Assembly: GCA_016081115.2 (NCBI GenBank) | Contig: JABTTQ020001799.1 | Span: 248,001 to 312,000, forward strand | DNA length: 64,000 nt | Source of the DNA: Rehmannia glutinosa | Taxonomy: Eukaryota > Streptophyta > Magnoliopsida > Lamiales > Orobanchaceae | Direction: 5' to 3' | Part shown: positions 23,854 to 36,250 of the stretch, piece after piece | How positions within the stretch are numbered: position 1 is the first letter of the stretch | Layout of the letters: the number at the start of each line of letters is the position of its first letter | Notes under the pieces: generated by a model | Databases searched by the model: none | What the model saw: only the letters and a program-made list of their open reading frames with translations | Told to the model about the DNA's origin: nothing | Translations under genes and position numbers: made by a program

Positions 23854-25135
23854 TTTTTGATAAATGTTTTTATCATGATTTTGATGATTTTGTTTTAAAA
23901 TGTTTTTACACCAAAGCAATGTTTCAAAATATTGTCCAAATACTCAGATCGATTTTTTTTTTATTTAAAATGTTTTTACTAATTTTTCGGAATATTTCTT
24001 GAAATTTATTTTCGATAAAAATTGGACAACATTTCTGTCTCGTGTTGGACCGATCGCCCTATAGGGCAACCCGTACCTGAAGATGTGTGTTGAAACACAA
24101 AAACGGGACTGAAGTAAACTACAAGACCATAGGTCGGCCGGTGTCTGAAGGTTTGGCTACTCTCTGTATTGCTTTTTATTCTTGCCCAACCGGTCCACAC
24201 AGGGGTCGACCAGTCGCCCTGTGTTAAAATGTGATTTTTTCTTCTAACGTCTATTTCTACGCGACCGGTCGCCCTATCGTTTTGACAGCAAAATTCTAGC
24301 CATTGACAGCAGACAGTTCTTCCTTAAATTATGGGATTGATTTCTAACAGCTATATTCTTGATTTTAATTGTATTTTTCTGTAGATTCTCAATCTCCAAG
24401 AGGAGCCTCTATGATCAATCATCTCCTATAAATAGAGGAAGTTTTGGAGCAACAAATAACCAAATTGAGATACAACACAACAAGATACACTCAAAGCAAA
24501 TACGTGTTCTTTCATTTTCTATATTCTTGTTGTAATAGCCTAAGGTCTTACACTTTCACATCTTGAGGTCTAGGTTTGATTCTTGATTACACTTGCACTC
24601 AAAATTGTATTATTCATTATCGAGTTGTAATCTTGAATTTGTGGTCTGATATTTAACACAAGATATCCTTATCAGTGTTCTTGTGGTAAGAACACAGTTG
24701 GGTGATCTAGGTGTTAGGTGCAAGAAGATTGTGGTAATCTTCTTATTGAAGAGTTTGGTGCTCTTTGAGGTGTTGAAAAATTTGGTGTTCTTCAAGGTTG
24801 GAGATTGTGATAATCTTCACAAGGTGCCGTAGAATATTGTAGTAATCTTCAAGGGAGATTGTAGTAATCTCCATAGAGGTGTTGTAAGGTGATGTTGTAT
24901 TAATTGTGGTAATTAATAAAATCTTTTTTCTTTTTGAAATCCATCCCAGAGATACTGGGGTGGTAGAGGATTAGGCCCTAGGTGGGTTGAACCTCTATAA
25001 ATCGACGCGTGTTGTTTACTTCCCGCACCTACATTCTTGTCTTGGCTTGTTTGATTCGAAAAAGAGGGCATTATCGAGAAAATGGAGATAATCTATTCAC
25101 CCCCCTCTAGATTATCGTAGCTGCTTGGACTTACA
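23854..25135 (+). repeat. Element A 3' LTR
   Basis: Direct copy of 17770-19084. Its first bases are mutated (TTTTTGATAAATG instead of TGTTTGATAAAT). It ends GCTTGGACTTACA, followed by GAATT. TATAAATA lies near 24428-24435. Confidence 0.85.
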
Positions 25136-28100
25136 GAATTTGCGTTTTATTTGTTTGAGCCGCAAATGTAAGAACTTAATTGCTCGAAATAATCACAGTC
25201 GAGATGCCGATGATATACTTACGAATCAAGAATTAATTTTGCGCTTTAATTTATTTAAGCTGCAAATTTAATAAAAGAGTTTAAGCTCTATTTTTGGAAT
25301 ATGAGCTTACTCCCAAGTAAAAACTCTAGTTATCCAAATTCGCTATTTGAGTTGAATTAAGGATTTTAGTAACTTGTGTTATTAATAATGAAAATCGCTT
25401 ATCTAGAGGCTGGTTATAAAAAGTTGAGAAATACACGTGCACTTGTCGCTTATGCTGACTGACATAAACTAACTCGGTTGAATGTTAGAACAAGCAAAAT
25501 GTAGCTTGACGAGAGCAAAAGCAGAAACTAGAACTACAAATTGATCCATAAAGTGACAAGAAGTCGTGTCACCGTATTAAATGAGGCAATTAAGTATCAA
25601 CAAATATTAAGTGCACTTATGAGATTGGTAACTTAAGCTCGTAGTTGTTATCTTGAGATGAAGTTTGACTATTTATTTGCTCTCTTATTTTTTCGCTAAT
25701 ATTTCCAAATCTCTCCATCAGTGGATTGTAGATATTGGTTGACTTAGCATGTGGTTTTGAGATTGAGCAAAAGTGTATGACTATTATCGGATTGTGCAGC
25801 TATAGAGCGCACAAGAGGAGGCTAAAAAGAGTCACCTCAAGCTCAACAGTTGGTGTGAGCAACTTGATGTGTCGATATAGTCTTACTCGGATAAATGCAC
25901 TTGTAAGATATTTGTTGAGTGAGAAGACTTGTCTATCTTTTCTTTGTGATGTTAGATAGTATTTCTTTTAGATCTTCCAAAGATATCGTGGTATAACTCG
26001 CTAAGGTCGATCTTCCTCTGCTTAATTTTATTTTTTTCAAGCGGGAAAAGCCTGCTGGAAGAATGAAAGCTTACTATTTTTTCCTTTAAAGCTAAGTCCA
26101 CTAAATTGAGTGCGGACTTCTGAGTGTGAGGCACAAAATTAACGCATTATATTCTCTTTCATTGCTATTTACGCTATAAGTTAGTACATTCTCACTCTCA
26201 TCAGTGAGAAGCGCCAAATTGCTTTGAGCGATTCTTAACAGATGGAGATGTACTAATAGGGAGAGAAAATAGTGTGTCTAATTAATTTGGACACACAGTT
26301 GAAGAAAATAAAGTTGTAAGTTGAATGATGGTTCTAAATACTTTGCAGCTATGTGAGCTTGTGAAAAAGGGACAACCACTTCAAAATTATTAGATTTATG
26401 ATGGTGCAAATTGATTTATGTATCTTGTTGCTGCCCACATCATAAAGAAAAAAAAGTGTCTCCCAATGATTCTTCAACCTTATATGAGCTCTAGTTTGAT
26501 AACAAGCCCAAATTGGTGGGTCTGCCCATGTAAGTTCGAGAATATGTGTTCTCTGGTGGAGAATCAAGTCACATGATTTAGTTTTCCCCTCAAAGAGATT
26601 TCTTGAGCATATGTGAAGTCTAAAGAGATCTTAAAACTATGCGAGTTGCAAGATCCTTAGGAGGCGCTCGTTTATCTAGCGAGGATGTTGTATTTTATAC
26701 TCATCTAGTAATCGTTGGGATAGTGGGAGCAACACTAAGTCAGTGGGAGCTAGTGTCTCACACGAAAAGGATTCTCACATTCCACGAGTAAAAAGGAGTG
26801 AATATGAAATATTCCTCATCATCTATAGGAGATTGAGTGGGTATCCTTCACAATTACTTTTGTGGGTGTTGATGAGTCAATATAACATGTGACTTCACTG
26901 GATGCCCTAAGTGGATAGTTGTTGGGAAGGAAAAGATGAGTCGAATGACTAAGAATAAAGTCTAAGAGCTTGTTAATCTTCTGTCTAGATGCAAGACCAT
27001 TTGAAACATGTGGTTTCGGAAGGTCAAGTGCAATATAGATGGGTTGATTAACATGTGTGTAGCTCGACTAAGGACAAAATATTTACGCCTGTTAGAAGAG
27101 CGTAATTTTTTGAGATGTTCTCCTAAGTGATGAGATTGCCTCAATTAAATGCGATATGTTATCTATTATTGCCACTTTCATCCGGGTTTGTCCTAGACGA
27201 TTGATGTTGACATAGTTCGGTGAAAGTTGAATTAGGAGATCTCGTGGATCACCCGATGAATTCAACAAGTGGAGTAAGAACGCATTGATTGTTGATCAAG
27301 AAGCTCGATTGTGACTTGAATCATCATTGATTTCATCGAGTTATCATTTTGATAGGCCTACGATGGTCAATTAATTCATGAACATATGTCAAGAGTTGTA
27401 TCTCACCTTTGCATATGGCAAAAATGTGATATTTGGAAAGAACATGGAGTTATCGCCACTCGGTGTTGGTTGTCTTTACACTCCATGGTCAAAGATCATA
27501 TTCGTAGTCAAGAAACGATATCTTTGGAAGATGAAAAGAAATGCTAGCTAATTTAAGTAAACATTGTCGAATGTTTGATGTGCGCTATGTGCGTGCATTT
27601 CGTAAGTCTTGTACTTAGCGAGTGTGATTGGTGAGTGGATATGAAGTGATCCATGCGCTATTGTGATGATCTTGACAAGTGGATACTTAGATATCGTAGC
27701 AGATTGGTCTATGATTTGCTAGAGGCAAATTTGGCATCTTGAGATGATGCGTATTGCGCGCACATCCATGGTGTATTTTGTTGTCTTTGTGATAGTAAAA
27801 CCACTTTGGTGTATGGTTTGGGCGCCAAACATGGATGGTAGACCAAACATATTTACTCGAGGCTTTACTTCACTTAAGAGTTTTTGCGCATAGTTAATAT
27901 TGTTCTCAGGCATACTTCTACGAGCGGTGTGGGCGCTCATCCCTTTTATGAGCCTTTGTTTAAAGAAATGCTCCAAAGGCATATGTGTCATTAGGGTTTA
28001 AGTAGAATTGATTATGTGTCCTTTGAGAACATATTGTGATTAATGAGATATGTTGGATTCTCATTATGTGTTTGGTACTGCATTTGTGAGTTGTCACCAG

Positions 28101-29073
28101 GCTCTGATTGGCCCTCTCACACGGGCAATCGCCCTGGCGCTAAGAGAGCGAGCGGGATGAGATTTAAAAGATTGTGTCGCATAAGAAGGTTTGCGAATGA
28201 TCGCCTTCGCGCTAGAGCAGTGAGGAAGGTTATTAAGTATAATTAACAATCGCCTTAACTAGAGGTTAAAGTGAGATCCGAGTTGATCGATTATGAAGTA
28301 TGTCCAAACTTCATAAAAGCATGTTTGTAGCCAAATGTGCGAACTATCGTATGACACTTTGGGAATGACTACGAGTAGTGCGCAGGTCGGGCGCTTGAAT
28401 AGCGACTGGACTAAGATTTGTATGATGTCTAGAGCGTGACATGCCTAAATTGAGTGGAGCTCCATCATAGCATGTATTCATACTACATGTGCTTTGGGGC
28501 GACCGCCTATGGGAAAGTGACTGAATGGGTCCCTGCTTCGTCACTGTATGAGCCCATATTATTTTCTTGTACCCTTTGGGACTTTGGACCATGTCACAAG
28601 GTGTAAGCTTGATGACGCTACTTTAGCATGTATCCAATGGCTATATGTGATTCGGTCTGTCGGAGCATGTCTAGGAAAGCTGTCAAGACCAAGCTAATTG
28701 GCATGTGGGGCCGAGAAAGAATTAAGTTGGTAACACACTTATATTCTATGATTCATAGCCCGGGCGACTATGTCGAAATATGTTTGACTAGTCATGAATA
28801 TAGAAACATATTTGAGTGAGTCGAGCATGCTCTATTTATTTCATTGAGGGATCTAGAGATGCTTGACTGGGTGCGACCACTTAGTTTGGGGTACATAGCG
28901 AGTTGTTGAGTTGTAGGGTTATGTTACTTTGGTGATGACTTTATATAACTCTCATCACCTATACTTTCTCACTTGGTCGCACGCCTTATTCCCTGTATGA
29001 AAGAAGAGACGTGAGATGAAAACTACGAGAATGTGATTCGAATGAGTTGAGTCAAATATGTATGAGTGGGAGA
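25136..29073 (+). other. Element L internal sequence right of nested element A
   Basis: About 3.9 kb without a sustained reading frame on either strand. It has purine-rich motifs such as GTGGGAGCAACACTAAGTCAG (near 26719), which resemble polypurine tracts, and ends in the tract before the 3' LTR. GC content is a little higher and codon-like structure is absent. It fits the inner part of a LARD or a heavily decayed copia pol. Confidence 0.45.
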
Positions 29074-29518
29074 TATTGGGTACAATTAGGCTGCATCCAT
29101 ATTTGAGATAATAGGAAGTCCTATTTAGATGAGGTTTATCTAGAAACCTCTCCCATCAGGACTCTAACTGATACATGGGATTGAGATATATATTGATGTC
29201 TCTCCCTACAATCATACTAAGTAATTAGAACGTCTCCTACACATAGAAAGAATTATCTCTCTCCTAAAATTTCTCTCTACGGTTTTCTTCTTGGAGTATC
29301 ACCAAAGTCTCCAAGGGTTTAAGGTGTGCACATCCAAGTAAATAATTCTAGTAATTATTTACACCAACGAGAAAGGCGGTTCGTGATTCTGACGTGGTTC
29401 AACCAATCTATGGGGTTTGTTCGTTGCTCGCGATTCAATCAAGATGAGGCTTGTAGATGGCTTAATCATGGATCAAATGGAGGTTTGTAGACGGGCTTAA
29501 TCCTGGCTATGTGGATCG
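29074..29518 (+). repeat. Element L 3' LTR
   Basis: Direct copy of 16248-16685, starting TATTGGGTACAATTAGG after the purine tract. It ends near TGGCTATGTGGATCG. Confidence 0.7.
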
Positions 29519-30195
29519 GCTTGATTATCTTTGCAAATAGGTATACTCGATCCATATATGTGCAAATATGTGATTTATATTTCAATTCATATTTGCTAAC
29601 ACACACCATGTGAGTTGTTACATAATGGGGTAGAATATGGTGATCTTGGACTAGTATTGCAACATTTATAAACTGCAAGGTTATTAGTGCATGTTTCTAA
29701 AGCGTGGGACCGATATTGTAAAATCTTGAAACAATGGGATCAATTTTGTAAAGTATGAGACTAAGATTGCAATAGACATTATCCTATGTGATTGAGTTTG
29801 CAATTTTCTCAATTTGCAACAAAATAAATCTTATGGGACCATTTTTGGGACTCCAACATCAGGACCATAACCTAACGGGACTAAAAATGAGATTTTTCAC
29901 ATCAACCATTAAGAGCGGTTTGGGTATTATAAATTATGAAAATCAGCCACTGGGATAAAAAAATGAAGCATTTTAAACATATCCAACCATTTTTGTAACA
30001 AAATGAATCTTAAGGGACTATTTTCAAACCATGGGACTAAAAACATTAGGACCACAATCTAATGAGACTAAAAGTGAATTTTCTCTATTTTGTTTAAAGA
30101 AAATAATTGGATTAGACATTATTGGTGAAAAATCGCTAAGCTTGTCATATGCATATAAATATAGGCAAAAAAAATGCACCTCATATATAACTAGC
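29519..30195. other. Spacer between element L and element D
   Basis: AT-rich. The part 29680-30090 has repeated GGGACTA, GGGACCA and AATGAATCTTA words and is a diverged inverse of 14450-14690. No coding sequence is evident. Confidence 0.45.
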
Positions 30196-30489
30196 TAGAG
30201 ATGTTAATAAGGGTCGGCCCTCAAGCCCTAAAAATTTGAGGGCAGGGCCTATATTTCATAGGCCCTTATAACATGAGAACTTTGTAGCCTGGCCCTAAGG
30301 CCGACTAGGGCTAGGGTCAGACTGCCCCTTAGGGCTTTTTTCAATAATTTTTTTAATTTTTATAAATTTATATTTAAAATTTATGCATATATTTACAACC
30401 AAATATAATCTTTCATCTCATTTATCAATTATCATTTAATGTTAGCAAATTATAATTGATGAAAATGAATGGATTTGGTATTATGATTC

Positions 30490-31715
30490 TGTTAGAAAAA
30501 TATTTTTATCATAATTTTGATGATTTTGTTTAAATGAGTTTTTACACCAAAACAATGTTCCTAAATGTTGTCCAAATACTCCCGATCGATTTAAAATATT
30601 TTTACTAATTTTTTGGAGTATATTTTGAAGTTTATTTTCGATAAAAATTGGACAACACTTCTGTTTCATGCTCGATCGGTCGCCCTATAGGACAACCCGT
30701 ACCTGAGTTGAGTTTTGAAATAGAAAACGGGACTGAAGGAAAACTGAGGAGGGTGACCGATTGACCCTGAGGGCGACCGGTGCCTGGGAACTTTCCCTCG
30801 AGAACAGACCTCTCTGTTTCATTGTTTAAAGCATCCCCAATCGATCAACATAGGGTGCGACCGGTCGGACCCCCCGTCGACCGATCCCACTGTGTAAGTT
30901 TTGCAGAAATTTCATTTTAAACTTATCTCTGCGCGACCGGTCGCACACCTCTTTTATCAGCAAACTATCCGTTGCATTTTCAGACAGCTTTTCCCTAATT
31001 TGTGGGATTGATTTCTAACAGCTATAATCTTGATTTTAAATGGTTTCTTTTGCAGAAAATCACTCCCCAAGGAGGAGCCTATGTCTGGAAATCAAGCCAA
31101 GACCTCTCCTATAAATAGAGGCTTCATTCAAGTAACAAGATACAACACAACATACAAGCAAAGAGCATACAAGCAAACACATTCATATCTTGTTGTATTA
31201 GCCTAAGTACTTTCACTTGCACATTCTTGAGGTCCAGGCTTTTGATTCTTGATTACACTTGCACTCAATCTTTGTATTGTTATTATAGAGTTGTAATCTT
31301 GAATTTTGTCCATCATCCAAAACAAGATATCCTTGTTGTTGTTCTTGTGGTAAGAGCACACTTGGGTGATCTTAGGTGTTGAAGAGTGTGGTACTCTTCA
31401 TAGGTGTTGAAGGAAGATTGTGGTAATCTCCTTGAAGGTGTTGTAAGAGGATTGTGGTAATCCTCAAGGTGGTGTTGTATGAATTTTGGTAATTAATAAA
31501 ATCTTTTTTTCTTTTTGAAATCCATCCCGGAGATACTGGGGTGGTAGTAGATTAGACCCTAGGTGGGTTGAACTACTATAAATCATCGAGTGTTGTTTAA
31601 TTTCCGCACTTATAGCTTTCATCTTTGCTTGATCATTTGAAAAAGAGGGCAAAATCTGAAAAACTGGAATAATCTATTCACCCCCTCTAGATTATCGTAG
31701 CCACTTGGACTAACA
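30490..31715 (+). repeat. Element B LTR 1, flanked by GATTC on both sides
   Basis: Starts TGTTAGAAAAATATTTTT and ends CCACTTGGACTAACA. TATA box TATAAATA at 31110-31117. It is bordered by GATTC at 30485-30489 and again at 31716-31720, the picture of a solo LTR. Confidence 0.85.
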
Positions 31716-31919
31716 GATTCATGATTCTATTGTTAGAATATTAGATTATTGATTTTTTTATTAATTCACAAAATTATTTAGAAGAAACTTCATTGATTGT
31801 TACTTAATTTTTATTAGAATATATTATATTAATATTTAGTTTAGTTAGAAATATTAAACTTATAATGGAATGACTTAATCCAAGAAAAAAAAAGAATGCG
31901 AAAAAAATTATAGGGCTGG
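31716..31919 (+). repeat. Duplicate of element B right flanking DNA
   Basis: 204 bp nearly identical to 49853-50049, starting GATTCATGATTC and ending ATTATAGGGCTGG. It belongs to element D, not to the retrotransposon, yet it lies between LTR 1 and gag. At 31920 it switches abruptly to gag sequence. Confidence 0.85.
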
Positions 31920-33200
31920 TGAAATACTAAGAAGGTCAAACAAGCAAGAAAAACCATGCTTGTTAAAGACTTTGAAAACTTCAACATGCATGATGGTGAA
32001 AGCATCTCAAAAATGGTGGAAAGGCTTTGACAACATTGTCAATCCTCTTGTAGCCCTCGGTAAAGTCATCTACGAAGAAGACAAGGTGACTAAGGTATTA
32101 AATGCACTTCCCGGCTCATGGTCCGAAAAGGTGACGACAATCACGGAGGCACAAAATCTTGAGACACTCAAGTTCGACGAGCTCATCGGGAACCTCCTCA
32201 TCTATGAAGTCTATCTCAAGGAGAGGAAAAATTCCAAACCATCCATCACTCAATCGGGTATGCAAAATATTCCTTAAGGTCTTGCACCTTCTTCTAATAA
32301 TGCATACTATGATAATGATGAGGATGATGAGGAGACGGTCGCACTTGTCCGGAAATTTGCAAAATTTGTGAATAAAAATAAGGCAAGAAAACCGAGAGAC
32401 AACTCGTGCTTTAAATGCGGAAAATCCGGGCACTTCATAGCCGATTGCCCAAAACTCGAAGAGGAGGAACAAAAGAAGAAAAAGCTTTTTCCGAAAAAGA
32501 AGGCTCTAAATGCGGATGTCAAGACTTGGGATGAGCTACTTGCAACATCCGACGAGGAAGGTGAAACCGAACATGGTCTTATGGCCATAGACGATGAAAA
32601 TAATGAGGTACGCTCTAACTCCTCTACCTCCTCTTTAGTTGATGAATTGCAATGTGATTTTGATGAATTGCAAATTGAATTTCAAAATTTGATTGTTAAA
32701 TACAAGTTTGAAAAAGGAGCATAAAGAGCTTAAAATTGAAAAGGAAAAATTATTTACTTCTTATGAATTTCTTGATAAAGCTCATGCTATCACTCTTACT
32801 AGAGTCTTTACTCTTGAAACCGAAAAAGAATCGCTCACCAAAGATCTTGAATGTTTAAAAAAGGATGTGCATCTTTTTAACATAAATACGGACAAAGTTA
32901 CAAAAAATTTAGATGCACAAAGAGGTGAGCATTCTAAATTAGGACATGGCTATAAACCTTTTCAACCTCTTTCAAAGAAAAATGACCAAGGTCCGACTTT
33001 TGTACGTGCTAGTAGTGCCCATGATCTTATTTGTTTTTATTGTGGTAAAGTTGGTCACTATGTTAGTCATTGTAAGTTGAAGAACAATTTTAGCTTTGTT
33101 TGGAGACCCAAAGGTCTCAAGGCTAACCCCACGGACCCCAAAACTATAGGGTACCTAAAAATAATTCTTTTGTAGGTCATTGGGGCTATAACAACCATGG
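31920..33200 (+). pseudogene. gag: Element B gag, 5' truncated
   Basis: Copia gag without its N-terminus. It enters at sequence encoding RKTMLVKDFENFNMHDGES, then VLNALPGSW and the zinc knuckle CFKCGKSGHFIADC (about 32407-32450). A coiled-coil-like Lys/Glu-rich part follows, then a second knuckle CFYCGKVGHYVSHC (about 33030-33073). Breaks: a one-base shift near 32022, an in-frame TAA at 32275, a shift near 32708 and another near 33140. It corresponds to the part missing in element A plus the part A retains. Confidence 0.8.
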
Positions 33201-33208
33201 AGGATTCA

Positions 33209-36200
33209 AAATGACTCGTGGACAGCGGGTGTTCACGCTATATGACCGGAAAGAGAGAACTTTTTACCAACATCAAGTTCCAAGAAGAGAGCATGATCAT
33301 GTTCGACAATGGCAAGGGAAGAATTCTTGGAAATGGAGAAATTGGTAACTCTTCTTTCTCTCTTAGTAATGTTCTTTTAGTAGAAGGGCTTAAGTTTAAT
33401 TTGATAAGTGTTAGCCAACTTTGTGATTCAAATTATAATGGTGTTTTCGACAAAGAAAAATGCCTTATTCTTAAAAATGATGAAATTATTTGTGAAGCAA
33501 ATAGAAAAGGCAATCTTTACAAAATTTGTACTAGTGATTTGGTTAGTCAAAATGTTTCTTGTCTTGTCGCCAATAATGATTTAACGAGTTTATGGCATAG
33601 GCGACTTGGACATGTTGGATACAAGAATTTACAAAATATTTACAAAAACCAACATGTAAAAGGACTACCCAAATTGAATTTTGAAAATCTTGGCTTATGT
33701 GACACTTGTCAAAAGAACAAATTAGTTAAGAGTAGTTTTAATCCCAAAAATGAAATTTCCACAACCAAGCCTCTACAACTTCTTCATTTAGATTTGTATG
33801 GGGATATTGGTACGACAAGTCTAAGTGGAAAATATTACACTTTCGTTATTGTCGATGATTTTTCTAGATATACTTGGGTTCTTTTTCTTGCAAATAAAAG
33901 CGATGCCGTTAATGAGTTTGTTAAGTTGTGTAGACTTATTGAGAATGAAAAAGAAGATACTATTAAGTCTATTCAAAGTGATCGAGGTGGAGAATTTGAT
34001 GGTGAATTTAGAGTCTTTTGTGAAACCAAGGGATATGCAAATAATTTTTCGGCTCCAAGGACACCTCAACAAAATGGAGTAGCCGAAAGGAAGAATCGGA
34101 CACTTCAAGAAATGAGTCGGTCCATGCTCAATGAATTTTCACTTCCAAAACATTTTTGGGCCGAAGCCGTAAGTACCGCTTGCTATGTCATTAATCGAGT
34201 TTATATTCGTCCTAAAATGAATAAAACTCCATATGAGCTTCAGAAAGGAAGAACTCTAAATATTAGCTATTTCAAAATATTTGGTTGTAAGTGCTTTATT
34301 TTTAATACAAAGGATCAATTGGACAAACTTGATCCTAAGGCCGATGAAGGAATATTCATGGGGTATTCAACCAAGAGCAAAGCATATCGGGTTTATAATA
34401 AGACTAGCATGGTTGTTGAAGAATCTATTCATGTAAAATTCAATGAATCCTCAGGTGTTGAAAGGATACCCAATGATGATAGTGATGAAGAAGTTGTTAT
34501 TAAACCTATTGTTCAAAATGATGCTCAAAATGATCAACCTTCTATCTCAAGTGATCAACCATCCACTTCAAATGTTCCTCAAGAAGACAAATGTGATACT
34601 TCGGATCTTCCCGTGGGATTAAAATTTAAAGGAGATCACCCAAAAGATCTTATTATTGGTGATCCCCTTGATAAAGTGATGACCTGAAGAAAATTTGCCG
34701 AGAAAGCTCTCATATCTCAAAAAGAGCCTAAAAATGCTAAGGAGGCTATTGAAGATGAGGATTGGTTTTTGGAAATGCAAGAGGAGTTGAATCAATTTTA
34801 AAGAAATGATGTATGGGAATTGGTACCTTGTCCTCCATCTCAAACAATCATTGGTACAAAATGGGTATTCTGGAACAAACTCGATGATCAAGGCAACATT
34901 GTCCAAAACAAGGCAAGGTTAGTAGCTCAAGGGTATTGTCAAGAAGAAGGTATTGATTATGATGAAACATTTGCACCCGTAGCACGTTTAGAAGCTATTC
35001 GTATTTTGCTAGCCTATTCTTGTTTTAAAAATTTCAAGCTTTACCAAATGGATGTTACATCCGCCTTTTTAAATGGTTTTATTCAAGAAGAAGTCTATAT
35101 AAAACAACCTCCGGAGTTTGAAAATTTTTCTAGGCCTAATGATGTTTATAAGCTTAAAAAGGCCTTGTATGGTTTAAAACAAGCACCTTGTGCATGGTAT
35201 GATAGACTTAACTCATTTCTTTTGCAAAATGGTTTTACAAGAGGTAAAGTTGATACTACTCTCTTTGTTTTTGAAAAAGGGCAGGATTGTTTACTTGTGC
35301 AAATTTATGTTGATGATATTATTTTTGGTGCTACTAATGAATCCTTGTGCAAGAAATTTTCTAAGTTGATGCAAGGTGAATTTGAGATGAGCATGATGGG
35401 GGAGCTCAACTTCTTCCTTGGACTTCAAATTAAGAATTGCCAAGAAGGTATCTACATTTCGCAATCAAAATATACAAAAGAACTTTTGAAAAATTTTGAC
35501 ATTGAAGAAGGAAGAACCGTCTCTACCCCTATGGCAACAAATGTCAAAATTGACAAAGATGAGAAAGGCAAGTCCGTGGATGAATCAAAGTATCGAGGTA
35601 TGATTCGTAGTTTACTTTATTTAACCGCAAGTAGAGCGGACATTCTTCATGCCGTATGCCTATGTGCTCGTTTTCAAAGCAATCCCAAAGAGTCTCATAT
35701 GAGTGCCGTTAAAAGGATTTTTCGATATTTAAAAGGCATTATTCAATATGGTTTATTTTATCCAAAGAATGGAAATTTTTCTCTTAAAGGTTATAGTGAT
35801 TCGGATTATGCGGGTAATATTGATGATCGTAAAAGTACTTGCGGATCATGTCAATTTTTGGGCGATTGCCTAGTCTCTTGGTTTTCAAAGAAACAAAATT
35901 GTGTTTCACTTTCAACGGCCGAAGCCGAATATATTTCCGCGGCTTTTTGTTGTACTCAACTTCTTTGGATGAAACAAACCCTAGCGGATTACAAATGTTC
36001 TTTTAAAAATGTTCCTATATTTTGTGATAATATATCCGCTATAAATATTGTTCAAAACCAGGTTCATCAAAATCGTACTAAACATATTGAGATTCGACAT
36101 CATTTTCTAAGGGATTGTGTTTCTAAACGAAAAATTGAGATATCTTTCGTACCATCTCAAGATCAATTGGCGGACATTTTTACAAAACCACTATCTTCCG

Positions 36201-36250
36201 ATACTTTTGCGTCAATACGAGATCGGTTAGGCATAATGCATATTGAATGA
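33209..36250 (+). pseudogene. pol: Element B pol: protease remnant, integrase, reverse transcriptase, RNase H
   Basis: One frame of about 1014 codons with three stops. It starts at the protease site DSGCSRYMTG (33221-33250). The GAG-pre-integrase zinc finger follows (WHRRLGHVGY then CDTCQKNK), then the integrase core (HLDLYGDIG, SDRGGEFDG, NGVAERKN, giving D-D-E). RT shows QMDVTSAFLNG and the catalytic YVDD (about 35307). RNase H shows YSDSDYAG, STAEAEYIS, and the usual TKHIEIRHHF and ADIFTKPL end motifs. Stops: TGA at 33209-33211 where Trp is expected, TGA at 34685 (CGA to TGA fits deamination), and TAA at 34799. Catalytic motifs are otherwise intact, so inactivation looks recent. Confidence 0.9.

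Larger units (their letters stand above)
17770..25135 (+). mobile_element. Element A: Sirevirus-like Ty1/copia retrotransposon lacking pol
   Basis: A full-length LTR element of about 7.4 kb: LTRs 17770-19084 and 23854-25135, primer-binding site 19087-19099, and polypurine tract AAAAAGGGGGAGA (23840-23852). Flanking pentamers are GTATT and GAATT, one mismatch apart. Inside are gag (19149 to about 20470) and an envelope-like frame (21291-22561). No protease, integrase, RT or RNase H lies between them; gag is followed by about 800 bp of untranslated sequence. It must use polymerase functions in trans. Element B is a relative that keeps pol and lacks the envelope-like frame. Confidence 0.8.
16248..29518 (+). 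mobile_element. Element L: large non-coding LTR retrotransposon (LARD-like), split by element A
   Basis: Two closely similar direct repeats of about 440 bp (16248-16685 and 29074-29518) frame the region. The right copy is preceded by a purine tract, TATGAGTGGGAGA (29061-29073), placed like a polypurine tract. Removing nested element A (17770-25135) leaves about 5.9 kb with no sustained ORF, matching the LARD class of elements that keep LTRs but no genes. It needs enzymes from a relative. I could not identify the primer-binding site or a matching 5-bp target duplication, so the outer ends may be off by some bases. Confidence 0.6.

Noticed and set aside
34619..34906. Minus-strand frames inside element B pol
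   Set aside because: Shadows of the integrase-RT coding strand with no recognisable domains.
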